A stretch of DNA of 64,000 bases from Sedimentitalea nanhaiensis DSM 24252 (GTDB lineage: Bacteria > Pseudomonadota > Alphaproteobacteria > Rhodobacterales > Rhodobacteraceae): the NCBI RefSeq assembly GCF_000473225.1, contig NZ_KI421509.1, forward strand, positions 3,986,165-4,050,164, given 5' to 3'. Made by a program: the position numbers and the translations under genes. The notes beneath the pieces are model-generated. The model was not told the origin of the DNA. It saw only the letters and a list, made by a program, of their open reading frames with translations, and searched no databases. Positions within the stretch are counted from its first letter, which is position 1; each line of letters opens with the position of its first letter. This document shows positions 1-8,901 of this stretch, piece after piece.

Positions 1-144
1 CTGACGCCGAAAAGGATTCAGGATTATCAACAACGTTATAATACGCTCTTCAACGCCATAGCTTCACGCGATGTGGAATCGGCGGTCGAGTTTATCAAGC
101 TGCACCTGATTGAAGAACAGAAGCTGCTGTTGCAAGAAAGCTGA
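1..144 (+). CDS. GntR-family regulator, C-terminal end of FCD domain (partial)
   Basis: The window opens inside a reading frame that stays open from base 1 to a TGA at 142-144, giving 47 residues. The helical tail, with the pattern FNAIASRDVESAVEFIKLHL, fits the last helices of an FCD ligand-binding domain (alternating helix with D..SA..F...HL). FCD proteins are usually dimeric repressors with an N-terminal winged helix, which here lies outside the window. A TTGGT/ACCAA-type inverted repeat in front of tmm at 1591-1606 resembles FadR/FCD-subfamily operators, so this protein may control tmm or the binding-protein gene next to it. That link is inference. Family assignment rests on a short tail only. 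Confidence 0.55.
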   Translation: MTPKRIQDYQQRYNTLFNAIASRDVESAVEFIKLHLIEEQKLLLQES

Positions 145-154
145 GCGCGCCTCG

Positions 155-1390
155 CTATCCATCGGCACCGTGACGCTGCGCACGGGACGGTCGGTTGCTC
201 GGCGGAAGGCGCTGATGCCACATCTGACCCAGGTCCGACATCTCCCGTTTCAGCACAGTGCCATGGCGCATCATCCAGTCCGAAATCGAGCGGAATTCGG
301 CAATCCGTGCTTTGCCCTGGCGGATGGTCACGACCGGCCAATCACCGACCAAAGCATTGGAAATACCAAAGAATTCATCGCCCCACCAATGCGCCGACCC
401 AAATGCATGGGTGACGTGGCCCAACTGCTTCATCGCCGCCATGACCGATAGCGACTGCACATTCCCCGCCTTTTCCACCGCCGCGTGCCAGATGTCCAGG
501 ATCGCGGCATATTCCCAGCTGACCGAACTCCACGTGCCTGGGAACCGGCGGCTGTACTCTTCGTAAAACGCCTTTGGCTGGTTGAAGAAGAACGCCTTTT
601 CCCGCAGCAGAGGATCGTCGAAATCGGGGAACTGAAAGGTGACGCCTTCCATGAAGTCGACCGAGGTTCGGGCCACCAGCCGCTCGTATCCGTCCAGCGT
701 GCAGGAAATGATCTGACCGTCATAACCCTGGGCATGGGCATATTCCGTCATAGCGTGCACCATCGGCGTATACGACGTGCTCCAGCACAGGATATCCGGC
801 TTTGCATCGAGCATCGGCTGCACGATCGGGGCCGGGTCGGTATCATCGGGATCATACTGGACCTCATGCACAATGCCGATGCCCGACGCCTTGAATGCAG
901 CGCGATAGGTGGCGAGAGACGGGCGGCCCAGCTCATCCATCTGGCTGCAGATCGCAACGGTCTTCAATTCCGGGCGGGTCTGGGACAACCATTCGACTCC
1001 GGTCACATTATAGATCGGGTGCAGCTCGCTGGGCGCGATGAGATAGGGTGTGTCAGGTGACAGGTCCGAGGGCAGCAAAGTCGAGGTCAGCACCTTGTTG
1101 TCGGTAACAAAGCCGCGCACCGGCGTGAACGTGTCCCCGCCCAGCATCATCAGGAACTTGACGCCTTCCTGATGCACCAAGTGCTTTGCCCCCAGCAACG
1201 CGCGCTCTGGGTCATAACCGCAGTCATAGGGGCAGATCCGGACCGGATAGCGCCGCCCGCCCAACAGCAGACCCCCGGCGCGATTGAGCCAATCCTCCCA
1301 GATGCGGCAGCCGTTCAGGCCGGGCTGACCCCAGCTTTCAACTCGGCCGCTGAGCGGCGCGAGAAATCCGACATTCACCGAATCTGCCAT
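155..1390 (-). CDS. AmiC/UrtA-type amide or amino-acid binding protein without signal peptide
   Basis: A 411-residue type-I periplasmic-binding fold protein of the AmiC/branched-chain binding family. The N-terminus reads MADSVNVGFLAPLSG, the usual first strand and ligand loop, followed by a long domain with the DxGxDPERA and GGDTFTPVR segments. The frame is open to 1456, but the start at 1390 puts the methionine four residues before the first strand, exactly as in the AmiC-like protein at 14562-15638, so it is preferred. No signal peptide or lipobox is visible, which suggests a cytosolic ligand sensor like AmiC rather than an exported transport protein. No permease or ATPase gene is adjacent. 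It converges tail to tail with the GntR-type gene. The ligand is unknown. Confidence 0.7.
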   Translation of the reverse strand: MADSVNVGFLAPLSGRVESWGQPGLNGCRIWEDWLNRAGGLLLGGRRYPVRICPYDCGYDPERALLGAKHLVHQEGVKFLMMLGGDTFTPVRGFVTDNKVLTSTLLPSDLSPDTPYLIAPSELHPIYNVTGVEWLSQTRPELKTVAICSQMDELGRPSLATYRAAFKASGIGIVHEVQYDPDDTDPAPIVQPMLDAKPDILCWSTSYTPMVHAMTEYAHAQGYDGQIISCTLDGYERLVARTSVDFMEGVTFQFPDFDDPLLREKAFFFNQPKAFYEEYSRRFPGTWSSVSWEYAAILDIWHAAVEKAGNVQSLSVMAAMKQLGHVTHAFGSAHWWGDEFFGISNALVGDWPVVTIRQGKARIAEFRSISDWMMRHGTVLKREMSDLGQMWHQRLPPSNRPSRAQRHGADG

Positions 1391-1590
1391 GCCGACCGAC
1401 ATCCGTGGCAGGGCGCTCTTGACGGCAAGTTGATGTGCAAAACTGGAAGATCCCATACCCGAACCGTAGCAGAGAAAAGGCGTACAGCCAAAGCCTTAGT
1501 CAGAAAGATATATTCCCTTTGTTAAAATTGATTGACAGGCAGGCGCAGTTTCTGCGTAACTGGACCAGACCAAAAGAACCAAAATTTTAC

Positions 1591-1606
1591 ATTGGTATGA
1601 ACCAAT
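1591..1606. promoter_or_regulatory. Inverted repeat upstream of tmm, candidate GntR operator
   Basis: ATTGGT and ACCAAT form a perfect 6-bp inverted repeat separated by ATGA, ending 11 bases before the tmm start codon. The TTGGT-N-ACCAA form resembles operators of FadR-type GntR regulators, and a GntR/FCD gene ends only 1.4 kb away. A TTGACA at 1532-1537 could be a -35 box, but no convincing -10 was found. A repressor bound here would block transcription or ribosome access. Binding is inferred. Confidence 0.4.
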
Positions 1607-1617
1607 AGGGAGACAGC

Positions 1618-2964
1618 ATGACAAAGAAACGTGTGGCCATCATCGGAGCCGGGCCGTCGGGTCTCGCGCAACTGCGCGCCTTCCAATCTGCCGCAAAGAA
1701 CGGCGAGGACATTCCCGACATCGTCTGTTTTGAAAAGCAGGGCGAATGGGGCGGCCTGTGGAACTACACGTGGCGCACCGGGCTGGATGAGAACGGCGAG
1801 CCTGTGCATTGCTCAATGTACCGCTACCTGTGGTCCAACGGGCCGAAAGAAGGTCTTGAGTTTGCCGACTATTCCTTTGAGGAACATTTCGGCAAACAGA
1901 TCGCATCCTATCCGCCGCGTGCCGTGCTGATGGATTATATCGAAGGGCGGGTAAAAAAGGCCAACGTGCGCGACTGGATCCGCTTCAATACCGCCGTCCG
2001 CTGGGTAGAGTACGACGATACCACCCAAAAGTTCACCGTGACCGTACACGATCACGACAAGGACAGCACCTACAAGCAAGAATTCGACCACGTGATCTGT
2101 GCTTCCGGTCACTTCTCGACTCCAAACGTGCCGTTTTACGAAGGGTTCGATACGTTCAATGGCCGTGTGTTGCATGCGCATGACTTCCGCGATGCGCGCG
2201 AATTCACCGACAAGGACATCCTGATCCTGGGGGCTTCCTATTCTGCCGAAGACATCGGATCGCAATGTTGGAAATACGGCTGCAAATCCGTCACGTCCTC
2301 TTATCGCACGGCACCCATGGGTTTCAAATGGCCGGAAAACTGGGAAGAAAAGCCTGCCCTGGTCCGGGTCGATGGCAATACCGCATATTTCAGCGATGGC
2401 AGCACGAAAAACGTGGACGCCATCATTCTGTGCACCGGGTACAAGCACTATTTCAACTTCCTGCCCGACGACCTGCGCCTGAGGACTGCCAACCGGCTGG
2501 CCGCCGCCGATCTGTACAAAGGTGTAGTCTATGTCCACAATCCAAGAATGTTCTACCTGGGCATGCAGGATCAGTGGTTCACCTTTAACATGTTCGACGC
2601 CCAGGCCTGGTGGGTCCGAGACGCTATCATGGGCAAAATCGAGATCCCGACGGACAAGCAGGTTCTGCTGGCCGATGTCGCCGAACGCGAAGCCCGCGAA
2701 GAGGAATCGGACGACGTGAAATATGCGATCAAATATCAGGGCGATTATGTCAAGGAACTGATTGAAGAGACTGACTATCCCACCTTCGACGTAGATGGCG
2801 CATGCCAGGCGTTCTATGAGTGGAAAGGCCACAAAGCCGATAACATCATGACCTTCAGGAACAATTCCTACAAATCCGTCATTACCGGAACGATGGCTCC
2901 GGTACATCACACACCGTGGAAGGACGCACTGGACGATACGCTGGAAGTTTATTTGCAGAACTGA
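1618..2964 (+). CDS. tmm: Trimethylamine monooxygenase (flavin-containing monooxygenase)
   Basis: Oxidises trimethylamine to TMAO using FAD, NADPH and O2, the first step of methylated-amine use in marine roseobacters; it can also oxidise other small amines and dimethylsulfide. The 448-residue length matches bacterial Tmm. Visible motifs: FAD-binding GAGPSG at residues 10-15, the FMO signature [11 protein letters not shown] near 185, and the NADPH-binding GASYSAED near 207. The conserved WGGLWNY and [11 protein letters not shown] segments are characteristic of Tmm. The start has AGGGAGA eight bases upstream. It stands alone: the TMAO permease and TMAO demethylase genes often found with tmm are absent here. 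A hairpin terminator follows at 2972-3012. Confidence 0.92.
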   Translation: MTKKRVAIIGAGPSGLAQLRAFQSAAKNGEDIPDIVCFEKQGEWGGLWNYTWRTGLDENGEPVHCSMYRYLWSNGPKEGLEFADYSFEEHFGKQIASYPPRAVLMDYIEGRVKKANVRDWIRFNTAVRWVEYDDTTQKFTVTVHDHDKDSTYKQEFDHVICASGHFSTPNVPFYEGFDTFNGRVLHAHDFRDAREFTDKDILILGASYSAEDIGSQCWKYGCKSVTSSYRTAPMGFKWPENWEEKPALVRVDGNTAYFSDGSTKNVDAIILCTGYKHYFNFLPDDLRLRTANRLAAADLYKGVVYVHNPRMFYLGMQDQWFTFNMFDAQAWWVRDAIMGKIEIPTDKQVLLADVAEREAREEESDDVKYAIKYQGDYVKELIEETDYPTFDVDGACQAFYEWKGHKADNIMTFRNNSYKSVITGTMAPVHHTPWKDALDDTLEVYLQN

Positions 2965-2971
2965 TTTCTTC

Positions 2972-3012
2972 GTGGGTGCGCTGCCTTTGCGTTGGCGTAC
3001 CCACCCTCTTTT
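2972..3012 (+). terminator. Rho-independent terminator after tmm
   Basis: GTGGGTGCGC pairs with the complementary arm at 2995-3004 (about 10 bp with one G-U pair, loop of about 13 bases), followed by a T-rich CCTCTTTT run. It lies 8 bases past the tmm stop codon, so it very likely ends that transcript. Confidence 0.7.
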
Positions 3013-3154
3013 AACCACACACACTGCGGCGTTTGAATCGCCCCGGGTTTACCGGAGAGTAAAATACTCAAAGGCTGAGCCCCATGAGGAAGAGACGATT
3101 CACCCCGCTTCCGGGACATTCAGCTCAGCACCAACACGATCGATGGAGCGGGGC

Positions 3155-3453
3155 TTAGAAGTTTCCCTTTGCTGCCGCTGCCAGGATCGGCTTGTCCGGC
3201 GCCAGATCATAAACGGCCTTGCGCAATCGCTCATTCTCTTTCTGCAGACGCTTCAGATCCTTCGGTCCGCGCCCATTCCACCGTACTTCTTCTTTCAGCG
3301 GTAGAACGTCGGCTCAGTCCCGCCAATCTGTCGGATCGCATCCAGACGCGGCATCCCTTGCCCCGTCAGAATCTCAACCCGCCCTGACTTCGTGACAATC
3401 TCCTCGGCTTCGGTCGCTTGTTGGCCATGTGTTTCCTTCGTTTTCCTGAACAT
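3155..3453 (-). pseudogene. IS3-family (IS407-like) transposase orfA remnant
   Basis: Read leftward, the frame starts MFRKTKETHG, continues through EEIVTKSGRVEILTGQGMPR and DAIRQIGGTEPTFYR (helix-turn-helix), and then hits a TGA where a Trp codon is expected. The frame then resumes as KKKYGGMGAD and, after a frame change, as KRLQKENERLRKAVYDLA and a terminal KGNF stop at 3155. This is the leucine-zipper tail typical of IS3 orfA. The gene is therefore broken by a nonsense change and a frameshift, and no orfB follows. The flanking 3016-3154 and 3454-3681 hold no gene I recognise. Confidence 0.75.
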
Positions 3454-3681
3454 AGCGGAGGACCGCTTCAGCGGGGGAGGACCACCCCACAGCAACGGCA
3501 ATATATTGGCTGACGGGGACACGGTGACGGCAATCGAGGATCCCAAGGTCGAGGGGGCTTCGTCGTCGAAGCAAAGTTGCCCCCCTCAACGCCAGACGAG
3601 CTTCACTCACAAGCCGCGATAGGACCTTAACACCGTCAATTTATGTTGATCGCCCTTCGACGTCGCAAAGCAAGCAAAAGC

Positions 3682-4254
3682 CTATTTCCGACCCATCATG
3701 TAAAACTCATCGTTCGGGCGCATCGACATAAAGTTCGCCATACGATTGGACAATCCGAAAAATGCAGTCACCCCTGCGATGTCCCAGATGTCTTCGTCAT
3801 TGAATCCGTGGGTGCGCAATACCTCGAAATCCGCATCACAGATTGCGCGGGAATCGTTTGACACTTTCATGGCAAAATCAAGCATTGCCATCTGACGTGG
3901 CGTGATGTCGGCCTTGCGATAATTCACGGCCACCTGATCGGAGAGGGTTGGATTCTTCGCCCGAATTCTGAGGATTGCGCCATGGGCAACGACGCAGTAC
4001 TGGCAGCCATTGTCGTTAGAGGTGACCACGATGATCATTTCGCGGTCAGACTTGGTCAACCCGCTGTCCTTCTCCATCAGCGCATCGTGATAGGCCATGA
4101 AGGCGCGAAATTCATCGGGGCGGTGGGCCAGCGTTAGAAACACATTTGGAATGAACCCGGCCTTTTCCTGAACCCCAAGGATCATCGCCTTGATATCCTC
4201 TGGCATGTCATTGATGTCTGGCACCGGATAGCGGCTGATTGGGTTCGCGGTCAT
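3682..4254 (-). CDS. Peroxidase-related AhpD-like protein (carboxymuconolactone decarboxylase fold)
   Basis: A 190-residue protein of the uncharacterised peroxidase-related family within the AhpD/CMD superfamily. The redox motif CQYCVVAHG near residue 87 has the CxxC and following His expected for an AhpD-type disulfide relay. The start at 4254 is chosen because GAAAGGA lies just upstream and MTANPISRYPVPDI is a normal N-terminus; the frame is open 25 codons further but without a ribosome site. It is last in a leftward group behind a crotonase (108-bp gap) and an acyl-CoA dehydrogenase, so it may protect flavin or thiol chemistry of that pathway. The substrate is unknown. Confidence 0.75.
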   Translation of the reverse strand: MTANPISRYPVPDINDMPEDIKAMILGVQEKAGFIPNVFLTLAHRPDEFRAFMAYHDALMEKDSGLTKSDREMIIVVTSNDNGCQYCVVAHGAILRIRAKNPTLSDQVAVNYRKADITPRQMAMLDFAMKVSNDSRAICDADFEVLRTHGFNDEDIWDIAGVTAFFGLSNRMANFMSMRPNDEFYMMGRK

Positions 4255-4362
4255 ATCATTTCCTTTCGAGGTGGTCGAAGCTGGTCGACGTTTTCGCCCA
4301 CGTGACCACTGGCAAAATCTTAAGAGCATCGCCTGGACGCTCTTAAGGTAAACATAGCTGAT

Positions 4363-5169
4363 TCAACTGTTTGGTCGAACACGTGCCGCGCTTTTGTCGG
4401 CAAAGGCTGCAAGCCGCGCGCGAGCATCGGGCTGGGTATTGACGACGCCGGCCACCACCGATTCAGCATAGGCTGCGTCGAGGGCGGACATGTTCTGCAT
4501 ATGGCTTACGGCCGAACAGATCGCGAAATTGGTCAGGGGCAGATTCTGCGCGGCCTTGCGCGCCAGCTCCAGCGCTTTGTCAAAGCTTGATCCTTCGACG
4601 AAGTACTGGGCCATACCAAGATCGCAGGCCTCTTGCCCCTGATAGACCCGACCAGTCAGCATCATGTCGATCATCCGGGATTTGCCGACCAGATCGGTAA
4701 CACGGATTGTCGCCCCGCCGCCGGTGAACAGCCCGCGCTGCCCTTCTGGCAGGGCGAAGTAGGTGGTCCGATCCATGATGCGGATATGAGCCGAGCTTGC
4801 AAGCTCGAGCCCACCGCCGACTACAGCGCCTTGAAGTGCGGCGATGACAGGCACGCCGCCATATTCCATCTTGTTGAACGCCTCGTGCCAGCGCAGACAG
4901 ACATGCATGAAGTCGGCGGGGCTGCGATCTGCGTCATGATGCTCAATCAGGTCGAGACCTGCGCAAAAATGGTCGCCTGCCCCTGCCAGAACCACGGCCT
5001 GAACGCCGGCCCGTGGTGCAACAGAGAAGAAATCGACCAGTTCTTCAATGGTGTCGAGGTTGAGCGCGTTTCGTTTTTCAGGGCGGTTCAGCGTGACTAT
5101 CCAGACCCCGTCATCCTGAGGCTCAAGGGCGAGGTTTTCGTAGCGGGAAATATCAATCTGGAGCGGCAT
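4363..5169 (-). CDS. Crotonase-family enoyl-CoA hydratase (DmdD-like candidate)
   Basis: A 268-residue crotonase-fold enzyme. [10 protein letters not shown] near residue 28 and HFCAGLDL near 67 shape the CoA site, and [21 protein letters not shown] (103-124) carries the oxyanion loop. Glu122 in GGGLELA and Glu142 in ALPEGQRG have the 20-residue spacing of the two catalytic glutamates of hydratases. Start: AAAGGAC precedes ATG at 5169. The gene follows an acyl-CoA dehydrogenase by 41 bases, so the pair should oxidise and then hydrate an acyl-CoA. Length, glutamate spacing and partner fit DmdD, which breaks methylthioacryloyl-CoA into methanethiol and acetaldehyde, but no residue seen here proves that substrate. 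A general enoyl-CoA hydratase is the alternative. Confidence 0.8.
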   Translation of the reverse strand: MPLQIDISRYENLALEPQDDGVWIVTLNRPEKRNALNLDTIEELVDFFSVAPRAGVQAVVLAGAGDHFCAGLDLIEHHDADRSPADFMHVCLRWHEAFNKMEYGGVPVIAALQGAVVGGGLELASSAHIRIMDRTTYFALPEGQRGLFTGGGATIRVTDLVGKSRMIDMMLTGRVYQGQEACDLGMAQYFVEGSSFDKALELARKAAQNLPLTNFAICSAVSHMQNMSALDAAYAESVVAGVVNTQPDARARLAAFADKSAARVRPNS

Positions 5170-5210
5170 GTTATTGTCCTTTTGGTATCGGGTCATCATG
5201 GATTTTCGGA

Positions 5211-6980
5211 TTACAGAACGGCGCCAAGCAGGCTCTCGGCGCCACCCGTAATCCGCTCGCGATGCACATGCGTCTCGGGAAGGATGTGATCGGCATAAAA
5301 CCGCGCCGTCGCAATCTTGGCCGACAGAAAGGCGGTGTCATCACCCTGCTCCTTCAGCCTTTCGGCAACGACCACAGAGCGTGCCAGCTGCCATCCGGAA
5401 AACAGATTGCCAGCCAGCAGCAGGTAAGGCACTCCCCCGGCATAGGCCGCGTTGATGTCTGTTTTGTTGATCTCCAACAGATGGTCGACCGCGGCCAGGA
5501 ATGAGAGGCGCGCGCGCCCCAGCTGTCTGGCGATGTCCTGGGAAACAGATGATCCCTGATGCAGATCCTTCTCGGTCTGCTCTATCATAACCGCAAAACG
5601 GCGTGCGGTCTCGCCACCATTGCGCAGGGTTTTGCGCCCCAGAAGATCGTTGGCCTGAATAGCTGTTGTGCCTTCATAGATCGGCAGGATCCGGGCGTCA
5701 CGGTAGTGCTGCGCGGCCCCGGTTTCCTCGATAAAGCCCATTCCGCCATGCACCTGAACGCCAGACGATGCCACATCCACGGCCATTTCAGTGCTGTAGC
5801 CTTTGACCAGCGGCACCAAAAACTCAGCCAGACGCGCCGCATCGCTCTGTTCGGCGGCCGTTTCGCTGACACTTGCAAGCTCTTGCCAGCCCGCGGTAAA
5901 GGCCGCCATTGCCCTCGTGCCCTCGGTTATGGCGCGCATCCGTGCCAGCAAACGACGCACATCCGGATGGTGGATGATCGTGACAGCCCGGTTCGACGTT
6001 CCATCCACCGGCTGGCTTTGCACACGTTCTTTTGCAAATGAAAGCGCCTGCTGATATGCGCGCTCGCTTATGCCCACACCCTGCAAGCCTACGGCATAGC
6101 GCGCCGCATTCATCATCTGGAACATGTAATTCAACCCGGCGTTTTCCTCGCCCAGCAAGACACCGCTGGCGCCCTCAAATTCCAGCACCGCCGTGGGGCT
6201 GGCCTTGATGCCCAGCTTATGTTCAATGCTCTGGCAGCGTACGTCATTGCGCGCGCCGGGCAGGCCATCGTCGTTAACAACGAACTTGGGCACCAGAAAA
6301 AGGCTGAGACCCTTAACACCCGGAGGCGCATCCGGCAGGCGCGCGAGAACAAGATGTATGATGTTTTTTGACAGATCGTGTTCGCCGTAGGTGATGAAAA
6401 TTTTTGTACCGGTTATGCGATATGTACCGCCCTCATGGCGCTCGGCCCGTGTTCGGAGCAATGAAAGATCGCTGCCCGCCTGCGGTTCTGTCAGGTTCAT
6501 CGTGCCGGTCCACTCACCCGAGATGAGTTTTGGCAGATAGGTTTTCTTTGTTTTGGCATCGCCGGCCAGCAGTAGCGCCTCAATCGCCCCGTCGGTCAGC
6601 AACGGACACAGCGCAAAGCTCATATTGGCCGAATTCAGAATCTCCGTTGCCGCCGCTCCAACAGCCCGCGGCAGGCCTTGGCCTTCGTAGTCACACGGGT
6701 GCTGCAAGCTTTGCCAACCCATGTCAACGAACTGGGAATAGGCCTCTGCAAAGCCTGACGGCATAGTGACATGGCCATCTTGAAAGACTGATCCTTCCCG
6801 ATCCCCGACCGCATTCAGCGGCGCAATTTTTTCAGCGCAAAACCGGCCAAACTCTTCCAGTACGGCCACCACGTCATCCAGTTCCAAACCTTCATCAACG
6901 CGCGAGGCTTTCACGGCTGCCCACCCTGAAAGGTGCTCGATGTTGAACAACATGTCCTTGATCGGGGCTTTCAATTCCAA
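5211..6980 (-). CDS. Acyl-CoA dehydrogenase, long form with C-terminal extension (DmdC-like candidate)
   Basis: A 589-residue FAD acyl-CoA dehydrogenase with N-terminal helical, middle beta, C-terminal helical and extra C-terminal domains, the size class that includes 3-methylmercaptopropionyl-CoA dehydrogenase DmdC. Visible: [18 protein letters not shown] (substrate/FAD loop), [33 protein letters not shown] (FAD binding) and [20 protein letters not shown], which carries the catalytic glutamate. It heads a leftward group with the crotonase and the AhpD-like gene and is divergent from an AraC-type regulator across a 122-bp gap that must hold both promoters. With Tmm and methanethiol-forming MdeA nearby, a role in methylated sulfur use is attractive but unproven; beta-oxidation of another acyl-CoA is equally possible. 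Confidence 0.85.
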   Translation of the reverse strand: MELKAPIKDMLFNIEHLSGWAAVKASRVDEGLELDDVVAVLEEFGRFCAEKIAPLNAVGDREGSVFQDGHVTMPSGFAEAYSQFVDMGWQSLQHPCDYEGQGLPRAVGAAATEILNSANMSFALCPLLTDGAIEALLLAGDAKTKKTYLPKLISGEWTGTMNLTEPQAGSDLSLLRTRAERHEGGTYRITGTKIFITYGEHDLSKNIIHLVLARLPDAPPGVKGLSLFLVPKFVVNDDGLPGARNDVRCQSIEHKLGIKASPTAVLEFEGASGVLLGEENAGLNYMFQMMNAARYAVGLQGVGISERAYQQALSFAKERVQSQPVDGTSNRAVTIIHHPDVRRLLARMRAITEGTRAMAAFTAGWQELASVSETAAEQSDAARLAEFLVPLVKGYSTEMAVDVASSGVQVHGGMGFIEETGAAQHYRDARILPIYEGTTAIQANDLLGRKTLRNGGETARRFAVMIEQTEKDLHQGSSVSQDIARQLGRARLSFLAAVDHLLEINKTDINAAYAGGVPYLLLAGNLFSGWQLARSVVVAERLKEQGDDTAFLSAKIATARFYADHILPETHVHRERITGGAESLLGAVL

Positions 6981-7102
6981 TTAACCGGCTCCTTACCTAG
7001 ACTGGCGTTTCTTTCCAAATAATCCTATCTTTATACGGTTTCCATCTCAAAAATGGACGTAAACCTTGCAATAACTGCCAAATCCCAGGACAGAGTGCGC
7101 CT
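6981..7102. promoter_or_regulatory. Divergent promoter region between acyl-CoA dehydrogenase and AraC-type regulator
   Basis: A 122-bp spacer, more A/T-rich than its neighbours, between two outward-facing genes. It must contain both start sites and probably the operator of the AraC-type protein. I could not fix -35/-10 boxes or a clear direct repeat. Confidence 0.4.
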
Positions 7103-8122
7103 ATGCCCTCAATATCCGATCCGCCTGTCCTGCCGACAGTCTCGCGCGCACTTCTGGAGGATTGGCTTACATCCTTACGGACTCATTGTGATCCGCGACA
7201 GCTGAAGGATTTCTTGAACCAAACCCGGCTGAGCGCGGCCGTACAGCCGCGCGCACGTGTCACTCATGATCAGATTGTCAAATTGTATCAACTGGTTGCA
7301 ATCGGGACCGGAGACGAAATGATGGGCTTGTGGAGCCGACCGATCCGGACCGGTGCGCTCAAGCATCTTTGTGCTTCGGTTCGCGGTGCGTCATCCCTTT
7401 CAGCCGCATTGTTCCGGTTTACAACCTTCTGGAACCTGCTCCTTGATGACTACAGTCTCGATTTTCGAACCGATGCCGATCAGATGCAACTCATTCTCGT
7501 ACCCAGAAACGATGCGACCCCTCAGCGATTTGGGCACATGCTGCTGATCAAACTCGCGCATGGAATTGCCTCGTGGCTTGCCGGGCACGAGCTTCCACTG
7601 CGGCGTGTCAGCTTTGTTTTTGCCCGACCGGAATTCGCTGAAGACTATCCGGTTCTTTTTCCCGCACCGGTTCATTTCGGCCAACCCGCGTCCGCAATCA
7701 CATTTGACGCAAAACTGGGGAATTTGGCGGCCTCTCGCAGCGAATCCGAGATGCAGGATTTTCTGGTGCGCGCCCCGCGCGACTGGATATTTACCAACCT
7801 GCGCGAGCATGCCTTGCCGCTTCGCGTGCGAGAGCTGATTCTGTTGTCTGATCGACTTGACTGCAGTTTGACCAACGCGGCAGGAATGTTGGGGATGACG
7901 CCGCGGACCCTTATGCGACGGCTCGATTCCGACGCGACTTCATTTCAGGCGATCAAGAACGGGTTGCGGCGCGACATCGCCATTCGGGACTTGATGTCGG
8001 GTTCAAAAAGCATCGAAGCTATCGCTCAGGATATCGGTTTTGCCTCACCGGCAAATTTCCATCGCGCGTTTAAGCATTGGGTTGGCGCGACACCGGGTGC
8101 ATACCGGCGAAGCGGTGCCTGA
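7103..8122 (+). CDS. AraC/XylS-family transcriptional regulator
   Basis: A 339-residue regulator. The N-terminal part (about 1-215) resembles the arabinose-binding-like sensor domain of the OruR/ArgR-type AraC group. The C-terminal 100 residues carry two helix-turn-helix units: SLTNAAGMLGMTPRTLMRRL and the second with AQDIGFASPANFHRAFKHWVG followed by the usual ATPGAYRR ending. It is transcribed away from the acyl-CoA dehydrogenase gene and is the likely activator of that leftward operon, responding to a pathway metabolite. The stretch 8123-8332 after it contains nothing I recognise. Confidence 0.85.
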   Translation: MPSISDPPVLPTVSRALLEDWLTSLRTHCDPRQLKDFLNQTRLSAAVQPRARVTHDQIVKLYQLVAIGTGDEMMGLWSRPIRTGALKHLCASVRGASSLSAALFRFTTFWNLLLDDYSLDFRTDADQMQLILVPRNDATPQRFGHMLLIKLAHGIASWLAGHELPLRRVSFVFARPEFAEDYPVLFPAPVHFGQPASAITFDAKLGNLAASRSESEMQDFLVRAPRDWIFTNLREHALPLRVRELILLSDRLDCSLTNAAGMLGMTPRTLMRRLDSDATSFQAIKNGLRRDIAIRDLMSGSKSIEAIAQDIGFASPANFHRAFKHWVGATPGAYRRSGA

Positions 8123-8332
8123 AAAAGACATCTGGCTTTGAACAAAGCCCCTCGGTGAGAGGCGCATATCGCGCGCCTTCTTGTCTGCTGGCAGAAATCT
8201 TTGACCCTCTGACGGCAAATCCGCCCGAGGAAAGGAAGGGCTTGGCCATCAGCCGATTCATGCAACAGAGCCCACCAAAGCCGATCACAGAGTCAACGAT
8301 CCAGTATTGCTATCGGGGGCAAAAGCGGCCGA

Positions 8333-8809
8333 TCAATCCACCTGGGGAAAAACATGCGTGCGCTTGACCACTCCATAGACAAAACTGGTGTCGATGGAGC
8401 TGATGCCACCGATGGGGTGTAACCGTACGCGGACGAAGCGTTCGTAGTCTTCCAGATCACTGACCACGACACGAAGAAGATAGTCAGACAGCCCCGTCAT
8501 CACAAAACATTCCAATACCTCGGGGATATCGCGCATATGCGCCTCGAACCGCCCAACAACATCATCTGTATGTTTTTCGAGGCTGATCCGCACCATGACA
8601 GTCACGGGCAACCCATAGGCCTTGGCATCCACGTCCACACTATAGCCGGTGATGGCTCCGCTGCTTTCCAGCATGCGAAGACGCCGCAGGCAGGGGGAGG
8701 GAGACAGATTTACCGCTGTCGCAAGGTCAAGATTGCTCATCCTGCCATTGTGTTGAAGGGCTCTTAGTATCTTGCGGTCTGTGGCGTCTAATTTGTGTTT
8801 TTTAAGCAT
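8333..8809 (-). CDS. mdeR: Lrp/AsnC-family regulator, MdeR-like
   Basis: A 158-residue Lrp/AsnC protein: N-terminal helix-turn-helix (LDATDRKILRALQHNGRM, then LATAVNLSPSPCLRRLRMLE) and a C-terminal RAM ligand-binding domain (YGLPVTVMVRISLEKHT, with the GLSDYLLRVVV strand). The start at 8809 (MLKKHKLDATDRK) matches the family; the frame is open 21 codons further without family similarity. It is divergent from methionine gamma-lyase, which is followed by the mdeB-type dehydrogenase. This matches the Pseudomonas putida mdeR-mdeA-mdeB arrangement, in which MdeR activates mdeAB. Sensing of methionine or a related amino acid is inferred from that precedent. Confidence 0.85.
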   Translation of the reverse strand: MLKKHKLDATDRKILRALQHNGRMSNLDLATAVNLSPSPCLRRLRMLESSGAITGYSVDVDAKAYGLPVTVMVRISLEKHTDDVVGRFEAHMRDIPEVLECFVMTGLSDYLLRVVVSDLEDYERFVRVRLHPIGGISSIDTSFVYGVVKRTHVFPQVD

Positions 8810-8901
8810 AATATGCCAAACTTTGTATAGGGCACGCACATAATAGCAACTAAACGCCTTTTGAAACAACATATAACGCCTCCAGAGATCAGGGGGCCTC
8901 C

